From positions 2,108,001 to 2,172,000 of the forward strand of contig NC_017955.1 in NCBI RefSeq assembly GCF_000306785.1: DNA of 64,000 bases, written 5' to 3'. The notes below the pieces were generated by a model. It was not told where the DNA came from and ran no database searches. It was given only the letters and a program-made list of their open reading frames with translations. Made by a program: the position numbers and the translations under genes. Numbering within the stretch: position 1 is the stretch's first letter; each line of letters opens with the position of its first letter. This DNA is from Modestobacter italicus (GTDB lineage Bacteria > Actinomycetota > Actinomycetes > Mycobacteriales > Geodermatophilaceae). Positions 55,687 to 64,000 of this stretch are shown here, one piece after another.

Positions 55687-55718
55687 TCAGTCGTACGACG
55701 GCGCCGCGGGTGCGCGGA

Positions 55719-55748
55719 GCCGGGGGTGCGTCAGCCGGGGGTGCGTCA
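55719..55748. repeat. Short tandem repeat of 15 bp
   Basis: GCCGGGGGTGCGTCA occurs twice in tandem and continues with a third partial GCCGGG. It covers the 3' end of the TetR gene, whose stop is at 55746-55748. Probably replication slippage. Confidence 0.6.
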
Positions 55749-56336
55749 GCCGGGCAGGCCGGCGGCGACCGCGTCCCAGGCCTCGTCGACGAGGCCTGGG
55801 AGGGAGGCGGTGAAGTCGCTGGCCGACCAGCGGTGCAGCGAGGTGCGCATCGCCGCGCCCGCCACGCCGGCCAGCAGCATCGGGAGGGCGTCGGCGTCCA
55901 CCCGGGTGCCGGTGCGCTCGGCGATGGCGGTCGCCAGCGCCCGGTCGGACTCGCTGAACGCCGCGGCGAGCTTGGCCACCAGCGTCGGGTTGGTCTCGAC
56001 GACCTGCAGGCGCAGCGGCCACAGCTGCGGGTCCTCGGCCATCCGGGTGGCCGCCGCCCGCGCGATCGCCCGCATCGCCTCGACCGGGGACTCCTCCGCC
56101 GGACGCGCGGTGAACGCAGCCGCCTGTTCCGCCGGGAAGGCCGGGTCCAGGCCGACGACCGCGTCGTCCTTGGAGGCGAAGTAGTTGAAGAACGTGCGCG
56201 GTGAGACGTCGGCCCGGGCGGCGATGTCGTCGACCGACACCCGGTCCAGCCCGCGCTCGGCCACCAGCCGCAGCGCCGCCTCGTGCAGCGCCAGCCGGGT
56301 GGCGGTCTTCTTGCGCTCGCGCAGCCCGGACGTCAT
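55746..56336 (-). CDS. TetR family transcriptional regulator
   Basis: A 196-residue TetR protein. The HTH is RLALHEAALRLVAERGLDRVSVDDIAARADVSPRTFFNYFASKDD, typical in order and length, with a helical C-terminal domain of the actinobacterial AcrR-type (AADVETNPTL region). The ATG at 56336 matches the usual MTSGLRERKK start; an upstream ATG at 56375 adds 13 residues. A 13-bp dyad lies just upstream. It probably controls the exporter gene directly downstream. Confidence 0.88.
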   Translation of the reverse strand: MTSGLRERKKTATRLALHEAALRLVAERGLDRVSVDDIAARADVSPRTFFNYFASKDDAVVGLDPAFPAEQAAAFTARPAEESPVEAMRAIARAAATRMAEDPQLWPLRLQVVETNPTLVAKLAAAFSESDRALATAIAERTGTRVDADALPMLLAGVAGAAMRTSLHRWSASDFTASLPGLVDEAWDAVAAGLPG

Positions 56337-56357
56337 GCGCTCATCGTCGGCCAAACG

Positions 56358-56370
56358 TGCAGGAACTGCA
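56358..56370. promoter_or_regulatory. Candidate TetR operator TGCAG-GAA-CTGCA
   Basis: A 13-bp perfect inverted repeat lies 22 bases before the TetR start in the promoter zone. Autoregulation is likely; binding is inferred. Confidence 0.45.
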
Positions 56371-56399
56371 AACATGCGCGCGCTGCACGGCGCGTCGGG

Positions 56400-56945
56400 T
56401 CAGCCGGTCGGTCTGTCGAGGGCATCGGCGACCCCGACCGCGGTCATCCTCGACCAGGTGTCGCCGACGTGGTGGGCCAGCACCATGAGGTCGCGCAGCT
56501 CGCCGTCCCGGCCGCGGATCTGGTCGCGCAGCAGGGCCTCGCCGGTGAAGCCCAGCCCGGTGAACAGCGCGAGCGCCGGTCCCTGGTCGGGCACCACCTC
56601 GACGACCAGCTTCCGCAGCCCCGCCCCGACCGCCTGCACCAGCGCGTGCCGGGCCAGGTCGCGGCCCAGGCCGGTGCCTCGCGCCGCCGGCGCCACCACC
56701 AGGCGCACCTCGCCGACGTGGTCCGACCAGCCGGTCAGCGGCAGCACCGCGACGTAGCCGCGCACCGCGCCGTCGTCCGCGACGGCCACCCAGCGCCAGC
56801 CGCCGGACGGCTCGGTGGCCCAGCCGCGCACGGTGGCCGGGTCGCCGAGGTCCTCCTTGATGAACGTGCGGTCGCCCTCGGGCAGGTCGCGGGCGAAGGC
56901 CACCAGGGCGTCGCCGTGCTCGGGCGAGAGCGGGACGACGGTCAC
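56400..56945 (-). CDS. GNAT family N-acetyltransferase
   Basis: A 181-residue acetyltransferase. VRLVVAPAARGTGLGRDLARHALVQAVGAGLRKL is the acetyl-CoA binding motif A region, followed by LFTGLGFTGEALLRD. GTG at 56945 overlaps the stop of the PHA synthase gene (GTGA), so the two are probably co-translated. Substrate is unknown. Confidence 0.87.
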   Translation of the reverse strand: MTVVPLSPEHGDALVAFARDLPEGDRTFIKEDLGDPATVRGWATEPSGGWRWVAVADDGAVRGYVAVLPLTGWSDHVGEVRLVVAPAARGTGLGRDLARHALVQAVGAGLRKLVVEVVPDQGPALALFTGLGFTGEALLRDQIRGRDGELRDLMVLAHHVGDTWSRMTAVGVADALDRPTG

Positions 56946-58036
56946 CGCTGCGCCCGGCCGACGTCGTCGCTGCGCCGGCGCAGGAAGTCGATGATCGTGG
57001 GCACGGTGGTGCGGGCCGCCGTCCGGCCGACGACCAGCCCCATGTGCCCGGCGTCCAGCGCCAGCTCGTGCTTGTCCGCCGAGCCGACCAGGTCGATGAG
57101 CGGGGCCGTCGCGGCGGTGGGCACGATGTGGTCGCGGGTGGCCCGGACGGTGAGGAAGGGCAGTGTCACGTCCCGCAGGTGCACGGTGTCCCCGCCCACG
57201 ACGAGCCGGTCGGTGAGCATCCCGTTGTCCCGCAGCAGCATCTGCACCGCCTGCCGGGCCGCGGCGCCGGGGAGGGGCACGTGGTCGTCCGACCAACCGG
57301 TCATCGCCTGGTAGGCGGCCACGTACTCGTCGTTCCAGAGCCGCTCCCACAGCGTCACGTACCGGGTCACCTCGGCGGTGGGGGTCAGCGCCTTGAAACC
57401 CTGCCGGACCACCTGCGGGGGCACGTTGCCCGCGCTGTCGACCACGTCGTCGACCTCCAGCCCACCGGAGGCGAAGACGTCGGCGAGTGGGCCGAGGTGC
57501 CGGAAGTCGACCGGGGTGGCCAGGACGGTGAGACTGCGCACCGGGGCGTCGGGGTGGTGCGCGGCGTACAGCAGCGCGAGGTCCCCGCCGAAGCAGTAGC
57601 CGACCACGGTGAGCTCGTCGGTCCCGGAGCGCTCGAGCAGCCGGGCGACGGCGGCCGGGAGGTAGTCGTCGACGTAGTCCTCGAGCTGGTTGTGCGCGTC
57701 CCGCTCGTCGGGCTCGCCCCAGTCGAGCAGGTACACGTCGAACCCCGCCGCCAGCAGCTGCTCCACGAAGCTGTTGCCCGGGGTCAGGTCCAGGATGTAG
57801 CTGCGGCTGATCAGGCTGAACACGATCAGCAGCGGCGGGAAGTGCCGGACGTCGTCGTTGCGGTAGTGCCACAGCTGCGTGCGGCCCCGCTGCCAGACGA
57901 CGTCCTTCGGGGTCAGCCCGACGCCCGGGCGGTCCCCGGCGACCAGCCGGATGCCGTTGCGCGCCCGCAGGGCGTTGCGCTCGACGTCGCGCCGGACGCG
58001 GTCCAGCACCGCCTGGGGGTCAGGCACGCTCGGCAC
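56942..58036 (-). CDS. phaC: Polyhydroxyalkanoate synthase, class III-like (PhaC)
   Basis: A 364-residue alpha/beta hydrolase-fold protein. The lipase-like box has Cys148 in VVGYCFGGDL, matching the catalytic Cys of class III PhaC. LLIVFSLISRSYILDLTPGNSFVEQLLAAGFDVYLLDWG is diagnostic, and DAGHMGLVVG holds the catalytic His. It polymerises 3-hydroxyacyl-CoA into storage polyester. It overlaps by 17 bases a small PhaE-like partner upstream, with an acyl-CoA ligase before that, consistent with supply of substrate. Confidence 0.85.
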   Translation of the reverse strand: MPSVPDPQAVLDRVRRDVERNALRARNGIRLVAGDRPGVGLTPKDVVWQRGRTQLWHYRNDDVRHFPPLLIVFSLISRSYILDLTPGNSFVEQLLAAGFDVYLLDWGEPDERDAHNQLEDYVDDYLPAAVARLLERSGTDELTVVGYCFGGDLALLYAAHHPDAPVRSLTVLATPVDFRHLGPLADVFASGGLEVDDVVDSAGNVPPQVVRQGFKALTPTAEVTRYVTLWERLWNDEYVAAYQAMTGWSDDHVPLPGAAARQAVQMLLRDNGMLTDRLVVGGDTVHLRDVTLPFLTVRATRDHIVPTAATAPLIDLVGSADKHELALDAGHMGLVVGRTAARTTVPTIIDFLRRRSDDVGRAQR

Positions 58037-58370
58037 GGGGCTCCTCGGCGTCCGGACCAGGGGCAGCGGGGGAGGGCGGTGCGGGCCGGCGCCGTTCGAG
58101 CTCCAGCTGCACGGTCAGCCGGCGGACCTCCCGGTCCAGCGCGCCGATCTGGGTCCGCAGCCGGCTCACGTCGCTGCCGGCGGGCAGGTTCAGCAGGTGC
58201 CAGGCGCGGGCGGTGACGCCCTCGGCCGAGCTGCGCGCCAGCGCCTGGGCCCGCCGGAGCACGGCGGCGCCGACGGCGAAGGACGGCGTGCGGACCAGCC
58301 GGTCGGCGTGCGGGGTGACCCGGCGCTCGGCGGCGTCGTAGGCCTGCCGCCACAGCGGCGGGTCCGTCAC
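58020..58370 (-). CDS. Small PhaE-like/granule-associated protein
   Basis: A 116-residue protein with an N-terminal helical region and a coiled-coil-like [22 protein letters not shown] near the C-terminus. Class III PHA synthases need a PhaE subunit, and similar short proteins precede phaC in actinobacteria; the overlap with phaC supports pairing. No clear PhaE domain can be read, so the functional label is tentative. GTG start overlaps the ligase stop (GTGA). Confidence 0.55.
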   Translation of the reverse strand: MTDPPLWRQAYDAAERRVTPHADRLVRTPSFAVGAAVLRRAQALARSSAEGVTARAWHLLNLPAGSDVSRLRTQIGALDREVRRLTVQLELERRRPAPPSPAAPGPDAEEPRAERA

Positions 58371-59872
58371 CGGGCGCCCACCCCGGCGGGCACCTCCACC
58401 GCGCGGCGCAGGATCTTGCCGGTCGGGCCCTTGGGCAGCGCGTCGACCAGCCAGACGTGCCGCGGGTACTTGTAGGCCGCCACCCGCGCCTTGACGAACT
58501 CGCGCAGCTCGTCGGGGTCGGCGCTGGCGCCCGGCTTCAGGGCGACCGCCACGGCGACCTCCTCGCCGAGGTCGGGGTGGGCGATGCCGATGCAGGCGAC
58601 CTCGGCCACCGCGGGGTGCTCGTAGAGCGCCTCCTCGATCTCCCGCGGGTAGACGTTGTAGCCGCCGCGGATGATCATCTCCTTCTTGCGGTCGACGATG
58701 GCGTAGTAGCCGTCCTCGTCGACCCGGGCCAGGTCACCGGAGCGGAACCAGCCGTCGGGGATGGCCTGCGCGGTGTCCTCGGGGCGCTGCCAGTAGCCCT
58801 TCATCACGTTCTCGCCGCGGATCGCGATCTCGCCGACCTCCCCGGGGGCGACGTCCCTGCCCTCGTCGTCGACCAGGCGCAGCTCCACACCGCGGATCGG
58901 CGTGCCGATGGTGCCCGGCTTGCGCTCGGCGTGCGGGTGGTTGAACGAGGCCACCGGCGAGGTCTCGGAGAGCCCGTAGCCCTCCAGCACGATGCAGCCG
59001 AAGGTCTCCTCGAACGACCGCATCACCTCCACCGGCATGGCCGACCCGCCGGACACGCACAGCCGCAGGCTCGACACGTCGTGGTCGTCCCGGTCGGGCG
59101 CGTGCAGCATCGCGGAGAACATCGTCGGCACGCCCTCGAACACGGTCACCCGGTCGCGCTGGACCACCGACAGCGCCTTGCTGCCGTCGAAGCGGGGGAT
59201 GAGCGTCAGGCAGGAGCCCGCCATCACCCCGGCGTTGAGCGAGCAGGTCAACCCGAAGACGTGGAACAGCGGCAGGCAGCCCATGATGACGTCGTCCGGG
59301 CCGGCCTCGAGCAGGGTCTCCTCGGTGGTGCGGGCGTTGCTGGTCAGCCCGGCGTGGGTCAGCTCCGCGCCCTTGGGCTTCCCGGTGGTGCCGGAGGTGT
59401 ACAGGATCACCGCGGTGTCGCCGTCGGCCCGCTCGACCGGGGCGGTGACCTCGCCGGCCGGGCCCATCAGCTCCTCGGGCAGCGCGGCGCCGACGGTCAC
59501 CGCCTCGATGCCGACGGTGCCGGCCGCCTCGGCCGCCGGCTGCGCCGAGGGCTCGACGGCCACCACCAGCCGGGCGCCGGAGTCGGTCAGGTAGTACTCG
59601 ATCTCCCGGGCCTTGAGCAGCGGGTTCATCGGCACCACCACCGCCCCGGCCAGCAGCGCCCCGTAGAACACCACCGGGAACGACAGCACGTTGGGCAGGA
59701 CCATGCCCACCCGGTCGCCGGGCTCGACGCCGCGGGCCTGCAGCCCCGCGGCCACCCGGGAGGCGGCGTCGCGGAACTCGGCGTAGGTCAGGGACGCGTC
59801 GTCCATCCGCAGCGCGGGGTGGTCCCCGTGCCGCTCCGCTGTGTCGAGCAGGTGCTGTGCCAGGTTGCTCAT
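58367..59872 (-). CDS. Long-chain fatty acid-CoA ligase (AMP-binding)
   Basis: A 501-residue adenylate-forming ligase. The P-loop-like motif is [18 protein letters not shown], with [17 protein letters not shown], the ATP-contacting [25 protein letters not shown] and C-terminal [11 protein letters not shown] with the catalytic Lys. It activates carboxylic acids, probably fatty acids, to CoA esters, feeding PhaC. ATG 59872 has GGGAGGG upstream. It is divergent from an SDR gene. Confidence 0.9.
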   Translation of the reverse strand: MSNLAQHLLDTAERHGDHPALRMDDASLTYAEFRDAASRVAAGLQARGVEPGDRVGMVLPNVLSFPVVFYGALLAGAVVVPMNPLLKAREIEYYLTDSGARLVVAVEPSAQPAAEAAGTVGIEAVTVGAALPEELMGPAGEVTAPVERADGDTAVILYTSGTTGKPKGAELTHAGLTSNARTTEETLLEAGPDDVIMGCLPLFHVFGLTCSLNAGVMAGSCLTLIPRFDGSKALSVVQRDRVTVFEGVPTMFSAMLHAPDRDDHDVSSLRLCVSGGSAMPVEVMRSFEETFGCIVLEGYGLSETSPVASFNHPHAERKPGTIGTPIRGVELRLVDDEGRDVAPGEVGEIAIRGENVMKGYWQRPEDTAQAIPDGWFRSGDLARVDEDGYYAIVDRKKEMIIRGGYNVYPREIEEALYEHPAVAEVACIGIAHPDLGEEVAVAVALKPGASADPDELREFVKARVAAYKYPRHVWLVDALPKGPTGKILRRAVEVPAGVGAR

Positions 59873-60002
59873 CGTCGAGCCCTCCCGTCGTGGACCAGCC
59901 CCCCGCCTACCCGGCTCGGGCAGTGATCTACCGCACAGGCCGGATACGGTGCGCAGGTGCCGTCCGGCAGCGGGCCGGACGCGTCGGCGGAGGAGCTGGC
60001 CC

Positions 60003-60773
60003 GTGGCCGAACGCAGGATCCTGGACATGTTCTCCCTCGACGGGCGCGTGGCGATCGTGACCGGGGCGTCCTCGGGGCTGGGGGCGGTGTTCGCCCGCAC
60101 CCTGGCCGAGGCCGGGGCCGACGTCGTGCTCGCCGCCCGGCGCGAGGACCGGCTGGCCGGCACCCGGGAGGCCGTCGAACGGGCCGGCCGCCGCGCGGTC
60201 ACCGTCCGCACGGACGTGTCCCGGCCCGAGGACTGCCAGGCGCTGGTGGACACGGCCATGGCGGAGTTCGGCAAGGTCGACGTGCTGGTGAACAACGCCG
60301 GTGTCGGCACCGCCGTCCCGGCCACCCGGGAGACGCCCGAGCAGTTCCGCTCGGTGATCGACGTCAACCTCAACGGCTGCTACTGGATGGCCCAGGCCTG
60401 CGGCCGGGTGATGCAGCCGGGCAGCTCCATCGTCAACATCTCCAGCATCCTGGGGCTGACCACGGCCGGGCTGCCGCAGGCCGCCTACGCCGCCAGCAAG
60501 GCCGGGCTGATCGGCCTGACCCGCGACCTGGCCCAGCAGTGGACCGGCCGCAAGGGCATCCGGGTCAACGCCCTCGCCCCCGGGTTCTTCGCCTCGGAGA
60601 TGACCGACTCCTACGCGGAGGGCTACCTCGAGTCGCAGATGGGCCGGGTGCTGATGAACCGGCCCGGCGATCCCGAGGAGCTGGCCGCGGCGCTGGTCTT
60701 CCTGGTCAGCGACGCCGGCGGCTACGTCACCGGCACCACCCTGCCGGTCGAGGGCGGCCTGCTCACCAGCTGA
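60003..60773 (+). CDS. SDR family oxidoreductase
   Basis: A 256-residue short-chain dehydrogenase. [12 protein letters not shown] binds cofactor, VLVNNAGVG follows, and the catalytic triad is in IVNISSILG (Ser) and YAASKAG (Tyr, Lys). The GTG at 60003 has GGAGGAG about nine bases upstream; ATG 60027 is another option. Divergent from the acyl-CoA ligase. It may supply 3-hydroxyacyl-CoA, but similar enzymes are generic. Confidence 0.88.
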   Translation: MAERRILDMFSLDGRVAIVTGASSGLGAVFARTLAEAGADVVLAARREDRLAGTREAVERAGRRAVTVRTDVSRPEDCQALVDTAMAEFGKVDVLVNNAGVGTAVPATRETPEQFRSVIDVNLNGCYWMAQACGRVMQPGSSIVNISSILGLTTAGLPQAAYAASKAGLIGLTRDLAQQWTGRKGIRVNALAPGFFASEMTDSYAEGYLESQMGRVLMNRPGDPEELAAALVFLVSDAGGYVTGTTLPVEGGLLTS

Positions 60774-60837
60774 GCGGCCGCCGCAGACTGGGCGCGCGAG
60801 CCCACCGGTCGGCGGGGGCGGCGGAGGGAGCTGGACG

Positions 60838-61743
60838 ATGACGGGACCGGTCGGGAGCAGCCGGACGGTGGACCTGGATGGGCCGGTGCACGTCGTCGAC
60901 CACGGCGGTGCCGCCGACGGGCCGACCGTCGTCCTGGTGCACGGGCTCGGCGGCTCGCACCTGAACTGGGACCTGTTCGCCCCGCTGCTCACCCCGCACG
61001 CCCGGGTGCTGGCGCTGGACCTGCCCGGCTTCGGCCGCACCGAGCCCGGCACCCGGCGGGCCACCGTCGAGGCCAACGTGGCGGTGCTGGACCGCTTCCT
61101 GCGCGAGGTCGCCGGGACCCCGGTGGTCCTGGTGGGCAACTCGATGGGCGGGATGATCTCGGTCCTGACCGCGGCCGCCGCGCCGCACCTGGTCCGCGCC
61201 CTGGTGCTGCTCGACCCCGCCGTCCCCGGCCCGCTCCGGCGGCCCGACCCGCTGGTCGGGCTGACCTTCGCCACGTACGCGGTGCCCGGGCTGGGGGAGT
61301 ACGCCCTGCGGGCGCGGCGGACGCGGGCCGGGGCGCGCACCCAGGTGCTCGACCTGCTCCGGCTCTGCGGCGTCGACCCGGCCACCGTCCCCGCGCCGCT
61401 GGTCGACCGCTCGGTCGCCCTGCTGGAGGAGCGGCGCGACGTCCTCGGCATGGACCGGGCGTTCCTGGCCGCGGCCCGCTCGCTGCTGCGGGTGCTCGCC
61501 GACCCGCGCCGCTACCGGCAGGCGATGGCCGCCGTCGGCGTGCCGGTGCTGCTGGTGCACGGCGACCGGGACCGGCTGGTGCCGGTGGCCAACGCCCGGG
61601 ACGTCGCCGCCCGCAACCCCCGCTGGCGCTACGTCGAGCTGCCCGGCGTCGGGCACACCCCGCAGCTGCAGGTGCCCGACGAGCTGGCCGGCGTCGTGCT
61701 CGGCTGGCTCGCCGACCTGCCGCCGGTGCCCGCGGCCGGCTGA
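60838..61743 (+). CDS. Alpha/beta fold hydrolase
   Basis: A 301-residue hydrolase. VLVHGLGGSHLNWDLF is the oxyanion-hole region, VVLVGNSMGGMIS the nucleophile elbow, LLVHGDRDRLVP carries the Asp and VGHTPQLQVPDE the His. The family covers lipases, epoxide hydrolases and PHA-related enzymes. ATG 60838 has GGAGGGAG upstream. It lies downstream of the SDR in the same direction and may be co-transcribed. Confidence 0.87.
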   Translation: MTGPVGSSRTVDLDGPVHVVDHGGAADGPTVVLVHGLGGSHLNWDLFAPLLTPHARVLALDLPGFGRTEPGTRRATVEANVAVLDRFLREVAGTPVVLVGNSMGGMISVLTAAAAPHLVRALVLLDPAVPGPLRRPDPLVGLTFATYAVPGLGEYALRARRTRAGARTQVLDLLRLCGVDPATVPAPLVDRSVALLEERRDVLGMDRAFLAAARSLLRVLADPRRYRQAMAAVGVPVLLVHGDRDRLVPVANARDVAARNPRWRYVELPGVGHTPQLQVPDELAGVVLGWLADLPPVPAAG

Positions 61744-61748
61744 CGACC

Positions 61749-62765
61749 TCAGCCGCGGGCGGCGTCCAGCTCGGCGCGGGTGGGCGGGTCGGCCCCGACC
61801 CGGGTGCAGGCCAGCGCGGCGACCAGCGCGGCGTCGGCCACGATCGGGTCGAGCGCGTCGTCGGTGAGCTGCTCCAGCGCCGCGCGGTCGGTGACGCCGG
61901 AGCGGAGCAGGCCGGAGAGGAAGCCGGCGGCCAGCGAGTCGCCGGCGCCCACGGTGTCCACGACCTGCACGGTCGGCGGGGTCACGTTCCACACCTGGCC
62001 GCCGGACGGTACCACCCGCAGCGGCGCGCCGCCGTCGGTGAGCAGCACCACGGCCGGCCCCCGCTCGGCCCAGCGGCGGGCCGCGTCGTCGAGGTCGGTG
62101 GTCCCCGGCTCCAGCCAGGCGAGGTCCTCGGAGCTGACCTTCACCACGTCGGCGGCGGCGACCAGCCGGTCGAGCCGAGCGCGGACGTCGGCGGCGGTGT
62201 TGCCGAACCCCTCGGCCAGCATCGGCCGGATGTTGGGGTCGACGCTGACCAGCGCGTCGCCGCCGGCCCTCAGCCGCTCGACCAGCGCCGCGATCGGCTC
62301 GCAGCCCGGCGCCGTCCAGCTGGAGATCGACCCGACGTGCACCGCCCGGGAGTCCGGTGACCAGCCGGCCGCGAGCTCGGCGTCGGTCCACTGCCAGTCG
62401 GCCGCGCCGAGGACGTGGAACCCGTAGTCGGCGGAGCCGTCCGCGGCCAGCCCGACGACGGCCAGGCTGACCGGGTCGCCGGAGTCCACCGCGCCGGAGA
62501 GGTCGACCCCGGACAGCTCGGCGTGCCGGCGCAGGTTGCCCGCCAGCGGCCCGCGACCGAACCGCGCCATCAGCCGCACCGGCTGACCGAGCCGGCCGGC
62601 CGCCACCGCGACGTTGAGCGCGTTGCCGCCGGGCCGGGCGACGTACCGCGGGGCGGTGCCCTCCGGCCCCGCGTCGGCCGACCGGTCGGGGATGAGGTCG
62701 ACGACCAGCTCGCCCAGCACGGTGAGGACGGCGGGAGCGCTGCGGTGCGACGTCGGGGAGACCAC
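61749..62765 (-). CDS. PfkB family carbohydrate kinase
   Basis: A 338-residue ribokinase/fructokinase-like kinase. TVLGELVVDLIPD opens the fold, ARPGGNALNVAVAAGRLG is signature 1, VVKVSSEDLAWL follows, and VVDTVGAGDSLAAGFLSGLL is signature 2 with the catalytic Asp. It would phosphorylate a sugar or sugar acid such as fructose, ribose or 2-keto-3-deoxygluconate. GTG 62765 is the first plausible start. It is divergent from an NmrA-type gene and convergent with the hydrolase. Confidence 0.88.
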   Translation of the reverse strand: MVSPTSHRSAPAVLTVLGELVVDLIPDRSADAGPEGTAPRYVARPGGNALNVAVAAGRLGQPVRLMARFGRGPLAGNLRRHAELSGVDLSGAVDSGDPVSLAVVGLAADGSADYGFHVLGAADWQWTDAELAAGWSPDSRAVHVGSISSWTAPGCEPIAALVERLRAGGDALVSVDPNIRPMLAEGFGNTAADVRARLDRLVAAADVVKVSSEDLAWLEPGTTDLDDAARRWAERGPAVVLLTDGGAPLRVVPSGGQVWNVTPPTVQVVDTVGAGDSLAAGFLSGLLRSGVTDRAALEQLTDDALDPIVADAALVAALACTRVGADPPTRAELDAARG

Positions 62766-62822
62766 ACCGGGAGCCTGCCAGGAACACAACCGGCGCGACG
62801 CGCCATGGGCGAGGATCGGTGC

Positions 62823-63677
62823 ATGACCTCCGCGCCCCCTGCCCTCGCCGTCACCGGGTCGACCGGGCGGCTCGGGGGCCGGATCGCCCGTCGGCTCGCC
62901 GCGGCCGGTGTCCCGCAGCGCCTCGTCGTCCGCGATCCGGCCCGGGCGCCGCAGCTGCCCGGCTGCAGCGTCGCGACGGCGTCCTACGACGACGGGCCGG
63001 CGGTGCGGGCGGCGCTCACCGGGCTGTCGACCGTGCTGATGGTGTCGGCGGCCGAGCACCCCGACCGGCTCGCCCAGCACCGCACCTTCGTCGACGCGGC
63101 AGCCGACGCCGGGGTCGAGCACCTGGTCTACGTCTCCTTCGTCGGCGCCGCGCCGGACGCGACCTTCACGCTGGCCCGCGACCACTGGGCCACCGAGGAG
63201 CACATCCGCAGCCGCGGGCTGCCGGCGACCTTCCTGCGGGACTCGCTCTACGCCGACTTCTTCCCCTTCCTCACCGGCGAGGACGGCGTGATCCGCGGAC
63301 CGGCCGGGGACGGCCGGGTCGCCGCGGTGGCCCAGGACGACGTCGCCGACGTCGCCGTGGCGGTGCTCCGCGACCCGGCCGCGCACGCCGGGGCGACCTA
63401 CGACCTCACCGGCCCGGCGGCGCTCACCCTGGCCGAGGTCGCCGAGACGATCACCGCGGTCAGCGGGCGGCCGGTGAGCTACACCGCGGAGACCCTCGAG
63501 GAGGCCTACGCCTCCCGCGCGGGGTACGGGGAGCCGCGCTGGCAGGTGGACGCCTGGGTCTCCACGTACACCGCCATCGCCGCGGGCGAGATGGCGACGG
63601 TGAGCACCGCCGTCGCCGACCTCACCGGTCACCCCGCCCAGACCCTCGCGGAGGTGCTGAGGACCCCGCCCCGGTGA
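62823..63677 (+). CDS. NmrA-type NAD(P)-binding SDR (atypical)
   Basis: A 284-residue atypical SDR. LAVTGSTGRLGGRIARRL is the dinucleotide-binding start, and LVYVSFVGAAPDATFTLARDHWATEEHIRSRGL is characteristic of QOR2-like and NmrA-type reductases, lacking the normal SDR Tyr-Lys pair. It probably reduces quinone or senses redox. ATG 62823; the next gene begins 19 bases after the stop. Confidence 0.87.
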   Translation: MTSAPPALAVTGSTGRLGGRIARRLAAAGVPQRLVVRDPARAPQLPGCSVATASYDDGPAVRAALTGLSTVLMVSAAEHPDRLAQHRTFVDAAADAGVEHLVYVSFVGAAPDATFTLARDHWATEEHIRSRGLPATFLRDSLYADFFPFLTGEDGVIRGPAGDGRVAAVAQDDVADVAVAVLRDPAAHAGATYDLTGPAALTLAEVAETITAVSGRPVSYTAETLEEAYASRAGYGEPRWQVDAWVSTYTAIAAGEMATVSTAVADLTGHPAQTLAEVLRTPPR

Positions 63678-63696
63678 GCACGGCAGGATGGGCGGC

Positions 63697-64000
63697 GTGA
63701 CCCGCGCGCCGCACCTGGCCAGCCGCCTGCAGGGCTTCGGGACGACGGTCTTCGCCGAGATGAGCGCGCTGGCGGTGGCCACCGGTTCGATCAACCTGGG
63801 CCAGGGCTTCCCCGACCAACCCGGTCCGCCCGAGGTGCTCGACGTCGCCCGCGCGGCGATCGGGACCGCGCACGACCAGTACCCGCCGGGCCCCGGCCAG
63901 CTCGACCTGCGCACCGCCGTCGCCGAGCACCAGCAGCGCTTCCGCGGGCTGACCTACGACCCGGCCGACGAGGTGCTGGTCACCGCCGGGGCGACCGAGG
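63697..64000 (+). CDS. PLP-dependent class I/II aminotransferase (C-terminus outside window)
   Basis: The first 101 codons are present. SRLQGFGTTVFAEMSALAVATGSINLGQGFPD is typical of succinyldiaminopimelate and kynurenine aminotransferase-like enzymes. QYPPGPGQLDLRTAVAEHQ and VLVTAGATE continue. The PLP-lysine is outside the window. GTG 63697 is chosen; an in-frame ATG lies 9 bases earlier. Function by family only: transfers amino groups between an amino acid and a keto acid. Confidence 0.85.
   Translation, partial: MTRAPHLASRLQGFGTTVFAEMSALAVATGSINLGQGFPDQPGPPEVLDVARAAIGTAHDQYPPGPGQLDLRTAVAEHQQRFRGLTYDPADEVLVTAGATE

Overview
The window is chromosomal DNA of a very high-GC actinobacterium. 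Codons almost always end in G or C, GTG starts are common, and neighbouring genes are joined by 4-base ATGA or GTGA stop/start overlaps. Leader peptides of the actinobacterial cysteine type, a SAM-IV-like riboswitch, large sugar-catabolic operons and a DUF4956/VTC/beta-helix operon fit a soil or rock actinobacterium such as Geodermatophilaceae (Blastococcus, Geodermatophilus, Modestobacter). That placement is inference from gene content. No rRNA, tRNA or CRISPR array was seen.

Left part (1-12,900). A divergent sulfur-control region (162-735) lies between a partial GNAT acetyltransferase and an operon of an FAD/NAD(P)-binding oxidoreductase, two flavin-dependent monooxygenases and a flavin reductase, probably for salvage of organic sulfur. 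Each arm carries a short Cys-containing leader peptide, and the acetyltransferase arm also has a SAM riboswitch. Then come DUF1918, a CPA1 Na+/H+ antiporter, a glyoxalase-fold protein, a DUF4956-VTC-lipoprotein operon, a second glyoxalase-fold protein and a Gfo/Idh/MocA oxidoreductase.

Catabolic island (about 12,926-54,000). It starts at a DUF4287 gene fragment cut off after about 30 codons. It holds an FAD aromatic hydroxylase, DUF3500, an FAH-family enzyme, a BD-FAE-like esterase, a monocupin quercetinase, a DapA-family aldolase, an IlvD/Edd sugar-acid dehydratase, a polyol/sugar dehydrogenase, a GH1 glucosidase, an HSL-type esterase and an IclR regulator. One long operon follows: peptide/oligosaccharide-type ABC importer, two GH78 rhamnosidases, an esterase, GH43 and a nucleoside hydrolase; a GH2 enzyme stands next to it. 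Five copies of a 15-bp dyad (TGCC-N7-GGCA type) precede these units and define a probable IclR regulon. I read the whole as a flavonoid-glycoside catabolon: import, deglycosylation, flavonol ring opening, ester cleavage, phenol oxidation and non-phosphorylated oxidation of the released deoxysugar. A 1,434-bp insertion sequence with 8-bp target duplications sits exactly between two convergent stop codons and damages neither gene.

Glucuronate module (43,440-54,000). Fructuronate reductase (frameshifted as read), glucuronate isomerase, a LarA-family nickel racemase/epimerase homologue, a LacI regulator, beta-glucuronidase, DUF1349, GH3 and a GDSL esterase. Two matching LacI-type operators tie it together. 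No mannonate dehydratase is present, and LarA could bypass it by epimerising mannonate to gluconate.

Right part (54,000-64,000). A DHA2 drug exporter with its TetR regulator, a GNAT enzyme, a class III-like PHA synthase with a small PhaE-like partner, an acyl-CoA ligase, an SDR, an alpha/beta hydrolase, a PfkB kinase, an NmrA-type reductase and the start of an aminotransferase.
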